A stretch of DNA of 6,373 bases from Actinomycetes bacterium (GCA_023395755.1 JAEWYG010000247.1:1-6373); one strand, 5' to 3'. Positions 1 through 5,847 are shown, counted from the first letter of the stretch. Translations and numbers: made by a program. The notes: generated by a model from the sequence alone, not told the origin.

Positions 1-53
1 AGGACCGAATCCCAGACCCCAACCAAAGCACCCTCCGTCTTTTTATGTGTCTT
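1..53. other. Left edge, no gene identified
   Basis: This short edge segment carries no recognisable gene. Read on the minus strand it contains a purine-rich GGAGG stretch (about 31-36) followed five bases later by a possible TTG start that runs off the edge, so the 5' end of another minus-strand gene could begin here. Only about eight codons are visible, too few to support a call. No tRNA T-arm or other RNA landmark was found. Confidence 0.3.
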
Positions 54-341
54 TTATCTCATAGTTCCGCTGAGTTGAAAAGACTCAGTCGTTCTTGCAA
101 AAACGACTGAGTTCATGATACGAGACCATATGGCGTAATCGTCCGACACGATGCCGAAGAAGCGATCCATAAACCAACAATAGGGAATTTCCAACCAATG
201 CCCCGCAATGCTAAACACGCAAAAACACACGAGCAAAACAAGCCAAAATTCCCAGGTACGAGGTGCAAAATAACCAATTTCGTCTTTTTTAGTAATTCTA
301 TGCAATTGACGTTTTATCACAGGCAGCCCACCCTCATTCAT
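54..341 (-). pseudogene. Truncated small integral membrane protein, probably remnant of a putative ABC-transporter permease-like protein (PF06541-like)
   Basis: The reading frame encodes 95 residues if translation starts at the ATG at 341 (MNEGG). It can be extended upstream to 443, but that extension has no good ribosome binding site and runs through an 11-bp hairpin. After a basic N-terminal segment comes one hydrophobic helix (WEFWLVLLVCFCVFSIAGHW) and the LEIPYCWFMD segment, which resemble the first membrane segment of the PF06541/COG4905 family of uncharacterised membrane proteins. Those proteins are normally much longer with several helices. Here the resemblance ends after DDYAIW (about position 126), and the last 23 residues are non-hydrophobic and coincide with a set of inverted repeats. 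None of the three frames downstream restores a further membrane segment, so a simple frameshift does not explain the loss. A deletion, a rearrangement or an assembly join is more likely. The family name is from memory of similar sequences and is tentative; truncation is the stronger part of the call. Confidence 0.45.
70..113. repeat. Cluster of inverted repeats with alternative pairings
   Basis: ACTCAGTCGTT (83-93) and AACGACTGAGT (102-112) form a perfect 11-bp inverted repeat with an 8-base loop. A second copy of CTGAGT at 70-75 can instead pair with ACTCAG at 83-88, so two hairpins compete for the same strand. CTGAGTT occurs as a direct repeat at 70-76 and 107-113. On the minus strand the structure is followed by CTTTTC, a poor U-tract, so it is at best a weak terminator for the truncated gene that it overlaps. 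Confidence 0.6.
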
Positions 342-384
342 TCTTAGTTCCACTTTACCGCCCGCAGCGCCTTTTGACGCTCGG

Positions 385-420
385 GTTTCCGCACCGTCTT
401 CGCCAAAAAGGTGCGGAAAC
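385..420 (-). repeat. Perfect 11-bp inverted repeat in leader of truncated gene
   Basis: GTTTCCGCACC (385-395) and GGTGCGGAAAC (410-420) are perfectly complementary with a 14-base loop. The hairpin lies between the stop of the PerR-like gene (491) and the likely start of the truncated membrane gene (341). Neither strand has a T-run directly after it, so it does not look like an intrinsic terminator. A leader-RNA structure, mRNA-processing site or factor-independent stabiliser is possible; nothing in the sequence decides among them. Confidence 0.5.
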
Positions 421-450
421 TGCAAGCATCCAAGCGGCGGCATGCCAGCT

Positions 451-463
451 TACTTTTAAAGTA
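451..463. repeat. 13-bp palindrome, operator-like
   Basis: TACTTT and AAAGTA flank a single T at 457, giving a 6-1-6 perfect inverted repeat just downstream of the PerR-like gene's stop codon and upstream of the truncated membrane gene. AT-rich palindromes of this size can be operators or parts of promoters, but no matching regulator can be named from the sequence. Confidence 0.3.
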
Positions 464-490
464 TTGTGTTAGCTTTACGCTGAACTCGGC

Positions 491-916
491 CTAAGAAGAT
501 GAACCTGCCTGACAATCAGCACAAACACCATCAAAGATGATCTCGTGGCCTTCAATCTTAAACCCGTGCGTATCCAACACCTGCGAAGCCAAGTCGGGGC
601 AATAGGGCATATCCACATCAAATATCTGACCACACACACGACACTTGGCATGATAATGAGGATCGTTGAAGAAATCATAGCGATCGGCACCATTGGGCAC
701 CTCTACGCGCAGCACATCCCCCCGCTCAGATAACACTCCAAGATTACGGTAAACCGTAGCACGAGAAATATTCGGGTGCTTCTCACGTACGACATCATAT
801 ACATCGGCCGATGTAGGATGGTTATGCAGTGAACGCACCGCGTCTAGCACGAGGGCGCGTTGTATGGTGTTTCGCGTAGGAACTGTCGCCCCTTCGCGTT
901 TTTTCGTCGTGGCCAT
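491..916 (-). CDS. perR: Fur-family transcriptional regulator, PerR type
   Basis: The protein is 141 residues, the usual Fur/PerR length. It has an N-terminal winged-helix DNA-binding domain (about residues 14-78, with HNHPTSADVY and the ISRATVYRNL recognition helix) and a C-terminal metal-binding dimerisation domain. Two CxxC pairs (Cys92/Cys95 and Cys132/Cys135) form the structural zinc site. Putative regulatory-metal ligands line up with those of Bacillus PerR: His33, Asp81, His87, His89 and Asp100. An Asp at the last of these, where Fur proteins usually have Glu, supports a peroxide sensor in which iron-catalysed histidine oxidation releases DNA and derepresses oxidative-stress genes. A zinc or manganese sensor cannot be excluded. 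ATG at 916 is preceded by AAGGAG at 924-929, seven bases away. It is separated from the PII gene by a terminator and has its own promoter, so it is probably monocistronic. No convincing PerR box was found at its own promoter. Confidence 0.85.
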   Translation of the reverse strand: MATTKKREGATVPTRNTIQRALVLDAVRSLHNHPTSADVYDVVREKHPNISRATVYRNLGVLSERGDVLRVEVPNGADRYDFFNDPHYHAKCRVCGQIFDVDMPYCPDLASQVLDTHGFKIEGHEIIFDGVCADCQAGSSS

Positions 917-966
917 AAGGCTACTCCTTCGTTCGGAAGCATAATCGTCTCATTGTTTCAAATAGG

Positions 967-994
967 ATTATATCCCATTAGTAAAAGGAAACAA
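967..994 (-). promoter_or_regulatory. Sigma70-type promoter for the PerR-like gene
   Basis: Reading on the minus strand, a TTGTTT -35 (989-994) and a perfect TATAAT -10 (967-972) are separated by 16 bases. Transcription would begin around 960, leaving a leader of roughly 45 bases before the ATG at 916. The promoter lies just after the PII terminator, consistent with independent transcription. Confidence 0.6.
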
Positions 995-1018
995 GCAACG
1001 GTTAAAACCTCCACAGGT

Positions 1019-1068
1019 AACAAAAGGGGCCTCATGCATAGGCAAATAAGCCATGGCATCAAGCCCCT
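1019..1068 (-). terminator. Intrinsic terminator after the amtB-PII operon
   Basis: On the minus strand, AGGGGC at the 5' side (1063-1068) pairs with GCCCCT (1025-1030). The pairing continues through a wobble pair, a T-A pair, one mismatch and a further GATGC-like stretch, giving a long imperfect stem around an AT-rich loop. The T-run TTTTGTT follows directly (1019-1025). It begins about 33 bases after the PII stop codon and separates this operon from the PerR-like gene. Confidence 0.8.
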
Positions 1069-1100
1069 CTTACTACCGAGCACCCAACAAGCTCACCAAG

Positions 1101-1439
1101 CTATACGGCAGCCGTACCGTGTTCTCCCGTACGTATACGAACAACCTCATCAACTGGCGAAACAAATATTTTTCCATCACCCACCTCACCGGTATGTGCT
1201 TGCGCGCGCACAAGGTTGACAAGCTCCTCAACCTCATCGTCATCAACAACCAGTTCGAACTTTACCTTTGGGATCATGTTCAACATAACCTCTGTGCCTC
1301 GGTAGTATTCAGTCCATCCATGCTGGCTGCCGCAACCCTGCACCTGTGAAATAGTCATGCCGCCTACCTGCGCAGCAAAGAGAGCTTCTTTCAACGGCTC
1401 CATTTTTTCGGGCCGTACTATAGCAGTTATCTTCTTCAT
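1101..1439 (-). CDS. glnK: PII-family nitrogen regulatory protein (GlnB/GlnK type)
   Basis: With the ATG at 1439 the protein is 112 residues and aligns without gaps to enterobacterial GlnB. This start is preferred to one eight codons upstream because AAGGAAG (1444-1450) sits just before it. PII trimers sense ATP/ADP and 2-oxoglutarate and signal nitrogen status. GlnK-type members bind AmtB directly and block its channel when nitrogen is ample. Conserved features seen are Gln39 and Lys58 (2-oxoglutarate/ATP ligands), the T-loop TEYYRGTE (43-50), the TGEVGDGKIFV signature (about 83-93) and RIRTGE near the C terminus. Tyr46 is present, but the modified Tyr51 of proteobacterial and actinobacterial PII is Val51 here, so classical uridylylation or adenylylation at that site is not possible. 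The gene lies 54 bases after amtB on the same strand, which supports GlnK rather than GlnB. Confidence 0.92.
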   Translation of the reverse strand: MKKITAIVRPEKMEPLKEALFAAQVGGMTISQVQGCGSQHGWTEYYRGTEVMLNMIPKVKFELVVDDDEVEELVNLVRAQAHTGEVGDGKIFVSPVDEVVRIRTGEHGTAAV

Positions 1440-1469
1440 CCTTCTTCCTTTCCGGCTAGGCATAAGCTT

Positions 1470-1494
1470 ACGAGATTTAACCTGTTTCTCTCGT
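1470..1494 (-). repeat. Small hairpin between amtB and the PII gene
   Basis: ACGAGA (1470-1475) and TCTCGT (1489-1494) form a 6-bp perfect inverted repeat around a 13-base loop, touching the last base of the amtB stop codon. There is no T-run, so it should not end transcription. It could modulate the relative expression or stability of the two messages, but the stem is short. Confidence 0.3.
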
Positions 1495-2768
1495 TAGTCG
1501 AGACCCGTATAGGCAGGATAGGCGCTCTCGCCGTGCGCCGCCACATCAAGGCCTTGCGCCTCCTGCGCCTCACTAACACGCAAGCTTCTCTTGAACACAA
1601 CCTTTACAACAAGCCCTATAACCAAGCTTGCAACCCCTACGAACACAATCGTTACTACCATGCCCAGAATCTGACTAACCAGCAAGGAAGCATCACCCGT
1701 ATAAAGGAGGCCGCCCACACCCGTCCAAGAAAGCTCGGGCAAACAGAACACGCCCGTAAGCACACCGCCCACTACGCCACCCACCGCATGACAACCAAAG
1801 GCATCAAGCGCATCGTCGTAACCCAATCGCACCTTTAAGCCCGAAATGGCAAAGTAGCAAACAGGCGACACAATGAAGCCCATGATTACCGCAGCCCCCG
1901 GTGCCACAAAACCAGCTGCTGGTGTAATTACTACCAAACCCGCCACAAGACCGGTGGCCGCTCCCACCAACGTGGGCTTACCCACCTTTACGCGCTCTAC
2001 AATCATCCACGAAACCAGTGCTGCAGCAGAAGCTGCAACCGTGTTCACCAAAGCAAGCGCCGCCACGCCGTCAGCCGCAAACGCAGAACCTGCATTAAAT
2101 CCAAACCAACCAAACCAAAGAAGCGACGCACCTAATACCACGAAGGGTACATTATGAGGTCGATACGTCATCATGCCAAACCCACGGCGCTTACCCAGCA
2201 GTACACATAAAATCAAACCAGTAAGCCCTGAACTAATGTGCACCACATCGCCACCGGCAAAATCAAGGGCACCAATCATGCCGCCTATCAAGCTGTTCTC
2301 ACCGCCCCACACCATATGCGCTAGCGGTGCATATACCACGGGAACCCATAGGGCGATAAATGCCAAAAGCGCACCAAACTTCATACGTCCCGCCACTGCA
2401 CCGGTAATAATGGCCGTGGTAATCATGGCAAAGGCCGCTTGAAACGCCACATCAGCCAAAACGGGGTAGCTGCCATGGCTCAGCGCTGCAGACGACTCCG
2501 CTACCATACCTTCCACAAGGCCTTGCAAGCCCAGCTGATCAAACCCACCAAGAAACGGATTCGCACCGTCTCCCCCATAAGCAAGCGACCATCCCGCAAC
2601 CACCCACACTACTCCGGCAACACCTAAAGCCGCAAACACCATAATCATGGTATTCACCACATTCTTACGACGCGACAGGCCCCCATAAAAAAACGCCAGG
2701 CCAGGCGTCATCAAAAACACAAGCATAGCGCTTACGAGCATGAATGCTGTTGAACCAGTATCAAACAT
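1494..2768 (-). CDS. amtB: Ammonium transporter (Amt/MEP/Rh family)
   Basis: A 424-residue protein with the pattern of eleven membrane helices, usual length for bacterial AmtB, and no obvious cleaved signal peptide. AmtB trimers bind ammonium at the outer face and conduct it across the cytoplasmic membrane through a hydrophobic pore. Key residues are visible: Phe113 and Phe224 of the pore gate, Trp154 of the outer binding site (HMVWGG), Asp169 in DFAGGDVVHISSG, and the twin histidines His177 and His327 (FGCHAVGG), plus DDALDAF before the second histidine. The ATG at 2768 has a strong AAGGAGG (2778-2784) nine bases upstream. It is followed after 54 bases by a PII gene, the classic pairing in which PII gates the channel. 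Codon use and composition do not stand out from neighbouring genes. Function is secure; specificity for ammonium over methylammonium is family knowledge. Confidence 0.96.
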   Translation of the reverse strand: MFDTGSTAFMLVSAMLVFLMTPGLAFFYGGLSRRKNVVNTMIMVFAALGVAGVVWVVAGWSLAYGGDGANPFLGGFDQLGLQGLVEGMVAESSAALSHGSYPVLADVAFQAAFAMITTAIITGAVAGRMKFGALLAFIALWVPVVYAPLAHMVWGGENSLIGGMIGALDFAGGDVVHISSGLTGLILCVLLGKRRGFGMMTYRPHNVPFVVLGASLLWFGWFGFNAGSAFAADGVAALALVNTVAASAAALVSWMIVERVKVGKPTLVGAATGLVAGLVVITPAAGFVAPGAAVIMGFIVSPVCYFAISGLKVRLGYDDALDAFGCHAVGGVVGGVLTGVFCLPELSWTGVGGLLYTGDASLLVSQILGMVVTIVFVGVASLVIGLVVKVVFKRSLRVSEAQEAQGLDVAAHGESAYPAYTGLD

Positions 2769-2807
2769 ATGCTTAAACCTCCTTATTCGCTGCTATCTGA
2801 ATGACCT

Positions 2808-2836
2808 ATTTGATAATTGCACGAACAAAGCAGCAA
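2808..2836 (-). promoter_or_regulatory. Possible promoter of amtB
   Basis: On the minus strand a TTGCTG -35 (2831-2836) and a TCAAAT -10 (2808-2813, four of six consensus bases) are 17 bases apart, ending 40 bases before the ATG. The -10 match is modest, as would suit an activated promoter. No recognisable GlnR, AmtR or sigma54 site accompanies it. Confidence 0.35.
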
Positions 2837-2854
2837 AAACCTGCAGACAGAGCG

Positions 2855-2864
2855 GTGTTAACAC
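2855..2864. promoter_or_regulatory. Perfect 10-bp palindrome between divergent promoters
   Basis: GTGTTAACAC is a perfect palindrome about 18 bases upstream of the proposed amtB -35 and 15 bases upstream of the acetyltransferase -35. That location suits an operator or activator site shared by the two divergent genes. The binding protein is unknown. Confidence 0.35.
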
Positions 2865-2879
2865 ACTCGAAAACGTCTT

Positions 2880-2909
2880 TTAACAAAGGGAGGGTCTCGG
2901 CGTTACAAT
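2880..2909 (+). promoter_or_regulatory. Sigma70-type promoter for the GNAT gene
   Basis: TTAACA (2880-2885) and TACAAT (2904-2909) are separated by 18 bases, giving five of six and five of six matches to consensus. Transcription would start about 40 bases before the ATG at 2959. Confidence 0.5.
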
Positions 2910-2958
2910 ACTGCAAGTAAGAATATGCACCACGAAACCCACAACAAGGAAGGCGCAT

Positions 2959-3483
2959 ATGGGTACCGTATTCATTAAAGTGGAAACAGAAGAAGACCGC
3001 GCAGTTCTCGCGAAGCTTGCCGACGAAATTTGGCACGAGTATTGGCCCGCGCTCATCGGCGAAGCACAAACCGACTATATGGTTGAGCAATTTCAGAGCC
3101 TTGAGGCCATTAATCGCGACATACGCGAGCATTCTTATGAATACTGGCTTTTGCACGACGAAGAAGATGGGCGTGTGGTTGGTTATACGGGCGGGCACCC
3201 CGAGCCAGAAACAAATCGTTATTTTATCTCGAAGATATATTTGCGCGCTAAAGAACGTGGTTATGGTTTTGCCTCACAAACCATTCGTTTCTACGAAGAT
3301 ATCTGTCGCGCGCGCGGGCTTTCGGCTTTATATCTGACGGTAAACAAAGGGAATGAACTAGCCATCCGGGCCTATATCGGTAAGGGATTCACCACTATCG
3401 ACGCCGTAGAAACCGACATTGGTGAAGGCTACGTTATGGACGACTACATCATGGAGAAACAGCTCAATTGTCCTACGAGTTAA
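2959..3483 (+). CDS. GNAT-family N-acetyltransferase
   Basis: A 174-residue protein with one GNAT fold. These enzymes move an acetyl group from acetyl-CoA to an amine on a small molecule or protein. The beta strand and acetyl-CoA pyrophosphate loop are seen at about residues 90-106 (ISKIYLRAKERGYGFAS, with the RGYGFA turn). Motif B is at 124-144 (LYLTVNKGNELAIRAYIGKGF), including Asn132 and Tyr139, the usual position of the general acid. The C terminus DIGEGYVMDDYIMEK resembles a common anaerobe subgroup annotated only as GNAT, so no substrate can be assigned. The ATG at 2959 follows AAGGAAGG (2946-2953) by five bases. It is the only plus-strand gene, divergent from amtB and convergent with the unknown gene at 3615. 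It stands alone, so context gives no hint of the acetyl acceptor. Confidence 0.9.
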   Translation: MGTVFIKVETEEDRAVLAKLADEIWHEYWPALIGEAQTDYMVEQFQSLEAINRDIREHSYEYWLLHDEEDGRVVGYTGGHPEPETNRYFISKIYLRAKERGYGFASQTIRFYEDICRARGLSALYLTVNKGNELAIRAYIGKGFTTIDAVETDIGEGYVMDDYIMEKQLNCPTS

Positions 3484-3569
3484 CCAATCACGTTCTACGT
3501 TATGATCGACTTTGCTGATAGGAAACACCTTACCTCCGCACAAGGCAACTTCGCACCATAACTTCTCCG

Positions 3570-3601
3570 CTGTGCGCTCTCTTACCCAAGGGAGCGCACA
3601 G
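3570..3601. terminator. Hairpin terminator between convergent genes
   Basis: The arms at 3570-3583 and 3588-3601 pair over 14 bp (one G-T wobble) around an ACCC loop. It lies 86 bases after the acetyltransferase stop and 13 bases after the stop of the convergent minus-strand gene, so it can serve both. Neither side has a long T-run, so efficiency as an intrinsic terminator is uncertain, though the stem is very stable. Confidence 0.65.
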
Positions 3602-3614
3602 TATTGCCTCCAAC

Positions 3615-4604
3615 CTACTTCAGAATTAATGCCACAATAAGAATTACAATGATACTGGTGGTAACCGCCATACTTGCTACCATGCTTTTACGCATCGAAC
3701 CGATCGAGAAAGTTTTTAAGGCTCCAAAATCGAACGAGCGCGCAGCTCGACCGAGATCTTCTTCGGTTGCATGCCCACTTGCAAACCCGGGACTATCAGA
3801 TAAAAAGTGCTGCGCAAACGGGAAGCATGCAAGCTTTGCGGGCATCGGGGCAAGCATGTCAGCAAACCAAGTTGCACACTCTAGGTGCAGATTCTCCAAA
3901 GGAACATCAAGCGCCTGGCTCATCTCCTCCGGGAAAAAAGTTAGCGAAAATACATCGGAATTGTCTTCAGAAAGCGATTTACCATACCCCACCGACAAGT
4001 TGCCTTCAATCCATAAACGATTGTCAAGCTTTCGAGTTTGAGAGCCGGCCAACACTGCTGAAAAGACGGTACGTTCTTCACCCTGCGTGCTCTCCATATC
4101 TACCAGTACGCATCCATCGTAGGTAGTGGTTACCACCGACGGAGGTGCCGATGGCTCGCGCAACCCATGTTCCCTATCGTAGCTGATAGTATCACTCAAA
4201 TAATCGATGATAACCCAACTGAGAAGACCCGTACGTTCATCTTCGGCAACCAGATAGAATTCGGCACGGCCACCCCAAAAGGCACTCGTATGAACACGAA
4301 AGAAGCTTACGATAGCATAATAGGCTGGGTCATCGCCTTCGAAAACACATGCCTTAGCAAGCTTAAAACCCGAAGGAAGCAACGAATTTGCGCGCTGCAA
4401 ATCGGCTATCTCATAGAACAGAAAGAACGAATACGGCTCTACCACAAATCCCATATAAGGGGTGGTCTTGGCAGTTCGATCAAGCAGTTTGCGCTGCGCA
4501 GCAAGTGGAAGCATGCCATAGAACTGCTGCATGAAGTGTATGGACCCTACCGTAACCGGGTCTACCATGCGCTCCGTACCCTTCGCAAAGTCTTCGCTTT
4601 CCAC
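3615..4604 (-). CDS. Unidentified protein with C-terminal membrane anchor, possibly acetoacetate-decarboxylase-like fold
   Basis: I do not recognise this gene firmly. From the GTG at 4604 it encodes 329 residues. That start is chosen because AAAGGGGGG (4612-4620) sits seven bases upstream; a TTG two codons earlier is too close to it, and an ATG 12 codons later (near GGAG) is a second option. There is no N-terminal signal peptide. Residues about 50-160 are rich in beta-strand-like segments, with YEIADLQRANSLLPSGF and a later TISYDREHGL. The spacing of these loosely recalls acetoacetate decarboxylase-like beta barrels (a PPG turn, then a GRE motif), but the catalytic lysine cannot be placed, so this is only a suggestion. 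The last 22 or so residues form a single hydrophobic helix preceded by Arg and Lys and ending in Lys, as in a tail-anchored protein with its main domain in the cytoplasm. It stands alone with its own promoter region. Confidence 0.75.
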   Translation of the reverse strand: MESEDFAKGTERMVDPVTVGSIHFMQQFYGMLPLAAQRKLLDRTAKTTPYMGFVVEPYSFFLFYEIADLQRANSLLPSGFKLAKACVFEGDDPAYYAIVSFFRVHTSAFWGGRAEFYLVAEDERTGLLSWVIIDYLSDTISYDREHGLREPSAPPSVVTTTYDGCVLVDMESTQGEERTVFSAVLAGSQTRKLDNRLWIEGNLSVGYGKSLSEDNSDVFSLTFFPEEMSQALDVPLENLHLECATWFADMLAPMPAKLACFPFAQHFLSDSPGFASGHATEEDLGRAARSFDFGALKTFSIGSMRKSMVASMAVTTSIIVILIVALILK

Positions 4605-4611
4605 AAGCAAT

Positions 4612-4620
4612 CCCCCCTTT
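4612..4620 (-). promoter_or_regulatory. Ribosome binding site choosing the GTG start at 4604
   Basis: AAAGGGGGG on the minus strand lies seven bases before GTG at 4604 and one base before a TTG at 4610. The spacing decides in favour of GTG. A run of six G is unusual for a Shine-Dalgarno site and prone to length variation. Confidence 0.55.
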
Positions 4621-4636
4621 ACTGTCGACTAAAAAA

Positions 4637-4661
4637 ACTATAGCCGAAGTAATAATTACCA
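4637..4661 (-). promoter_or_regulatory. Possible promoter -10 and Fur-family-like operator upstream of the unknown gene
   Basis: TATAGT (4637-4642, minus strand) is a good -10, but no clear -35 is seen 16-18 bases upstream. Immediately next to it is the perfect 5-1-5 palindrome GTAATAATTAC (4649-4659). Taken as a 15-base Fur-family box (4647-4661) it matches TGATAATNATTATCA at about 10 of 14 informative positions and the PerR box at 9 of 14. A repressor bound here would cover the promoter spacer. Binding by the PerR-like protein in this window is an inference. Confidence 0.35.
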
Positions 4662-4789
4662 GGGAGGTCTGCGCGCAGATGACGCATAGCTGTCGCATCT
4701 TTGACACCACAACGAATAAAACCCCAATTATCAGGTTTGGCACCATACGCCCTAACCGTGACCAGGGTTTCGAATTTCGAGCGTACAAC
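4662..4789. other. Intergenic stretch, weak structure after the phosphate permease
   Basis: It contains the minus-strand downstream region of the phosphate permease. A TCGAAATTCGA palindrome and an imperfect GGTT...AACC stem followed by AATTGGGGTTTT are visible. They may act as a weak terminator, but pairing is interrupted and the T-run is not adjacent. No gene is supported here. Confidence 0.3.
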
Positions 4790-5842
4790 TTACATAAACA
4801 TAAGGAACAGGTACGTGAATCCGTAAGCTAAAAGGCCACAACCAGGAAACGTAAGCACCCAGGTAAGAACCATCTTTCCGGCAAGCCCCCACTTAACCGA
4901 GCGTAAACTACGCTCAGCACCAACACCCATGATGGCCGTAGTCTTCGTGTGCGTCGTTGACACCGGCAGACCTGTAAAAGTAGCCAGTCCAATACAAAAG
5001 CAAGCCGACAAGCATGCAGCGAAGCCTTGATACTGCTCCATCTTCACCATATTCATGCCCACAGATTTGATAATCTTTTTACCGCCAACAGCCGTACCCA
5101 GCGCCATAACGAGCGATACCATCAAAATCAGCCAAAAGGGAAACGTCACATTATCTTGAATACCTCCACTCATGCCAATCATGATACCTAGCATACAAAG
5201 CGACAAAAATTTCTGACCGTCTTGGGCACCATGCAAGATAGCTACACCCGCGCCAGAAAGGATCTGGGCCCATTTGAAAAACCCGTTTGCCTCGCGTCGG
5301 CTTGCTCCCCGACACGAGGTGCGAATCAAACGCGTAAACAACCAGCCTGTTCCGAAACCGAGCACGGTTGAGATGGCCAATCCGTAGACAACTTTTATCC
5401 ATTCATCGCCATTGATGCCAGCAAGTCCACCCTGTAAAGCAATAGCCGCGCCGGTAATACCCGCGATGAGAGAATGGCTCTGAGACGTGGGTATGCCAAA
5501 AAACCAAGCCACAACACCCCAAACGATGATAGCCACCATAGCAGCCGCCAACGCAACAAGTGCCGCATGATTATCGCCGCCAAAGTCGACCATATGAAAG
5601 ATAGTCTTCGCCACAGCGGATGAAACCATGGTAATAACCGCAAGGCCAATGAAGTTACATACGGCAGCCATAGCAATAGCGGGCATGGGCTTCATCGCCT
5701 TTGTTCCCACCACTGTTGCAATGGCGTTAGGTGCATCGGTTGCTCCGTTCACAACCGTGGCACCCAAAGTTAAAATGACAATAAGAGCAAGTATGGGATC
5801 ACTGGTAAATGCGGCGAGAAACGCCCCTAAATCATAGCCCAT
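4790..5842 (-). CDS. pit: Inorganic phosphate transporter, PiT family
   Basis: The 350-residue protein has around ten hydrophobic segments and the duplicated PiT architecture. It imports inorganic phosphate, usually as a metal-phosphate complex driven by a proton or sodium gradient, across the cytoplasmic membrane. Family motifs are NGATDAPNAIATVVGTKAM (32-50, the usual NGxxDxxNA), GIPTSQSHSLIAG (116-128), HGAQDGQK (204-211) and GLPVSTTHT near 290-298. The central loop is short, so this is the compact bacterial form. The start is ATG at 5842, because AAGGAG (5848-5853) lies five bases upstream; an upstream in-frame GTG at 5869 has no ribosome binding site. That same AAGGAG is paired in a perfect hairpin with upstream CUCCUU. 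No PhoU-like partner gene, often adjacent in other genomes, is seen on either side. It follows dxs in the same orientation but is separated by a hairpin and a 336-base gap, so it is probably transcribed alone. Confidence 0.93.
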   Translation of the reverse strand: MGYDLGAFLAAFTSDPILALIVILTLGATVVNGATDAPNAIATVVGTKAMKPMPAIAMAAVCNFIGLAVITMVSSAVAKTIFHMVDFGGDNHAALVALAAAMVAIIVWGVVAWFFGIPTSQSHSLIAGITGAAIALQGGLAGINGDEWIKVVYGLAISTVLGFGTGWLFTRLIRTSCRGASRREANGFFKWAQILSGAGVAILHGAQDGQKFLSLCMLGIMIGMSGGIQDNVTFPFWLILMVSLVMALGTAVGGKKIIKSVGMNMVKMEQYQGFAACLSACFCIGLATFTGLPVSTTHTKTTAIMGVGAERSLRSVKWGLAGKMVLTWVLTFPGCGLLAYGFTYLFLMFM

Positions 5843-5847
5843 ATCCA

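Noticed and set aside
1..53. Possible tRNA or small RNA 3' end before the CTTTTT run
   Set aside because: No T-arm pairing and no hairpin before the T-run could be drawn.
342..443. N-terminal extension of the truncated membrane gene
   Set aside because: No good ribosome site before the ATG at 443, and the extension reads through an 11-bp hairpin; start at 341 preferred.
933..975. Possible PerR autoregulatory box at the perR promoter
   Set aside because: The best alignment around TATAAT reaches only about 8 of 14 consensus positions, mostly from the -10 element itself.
860..1219. 119-residue plus-strand reading frame across perR promoter and PII gene
   Set aside because: It runs antisense through the perR promoter, the PII terminator and PII coding sequence; no ribosome site and no family resemblance.
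2769..2958. Search for GlnR, AmtR or sigma54 sites upstream of amtB
   Set aside because: Two ATAG words occur near 2794-2810 but as direct rather than inverted repeats, and no GGCAC-N5-TTGC element is present.
3017..3337. 106-residue plus-strand frame inside the GNAT gene
   Set aside because: Shadow of the acetyltransferase in another frame; the GNAT frame has all family motifs.
4480..4788. 102-residue minus-strand reading frame overlapping the unknown gene and its upstream region
   Set aside because: It overlaps the much better supported 329-residue gene in another frame, has a TTG-type start without a ribosome site, and its composition is not protein-like in its second half.
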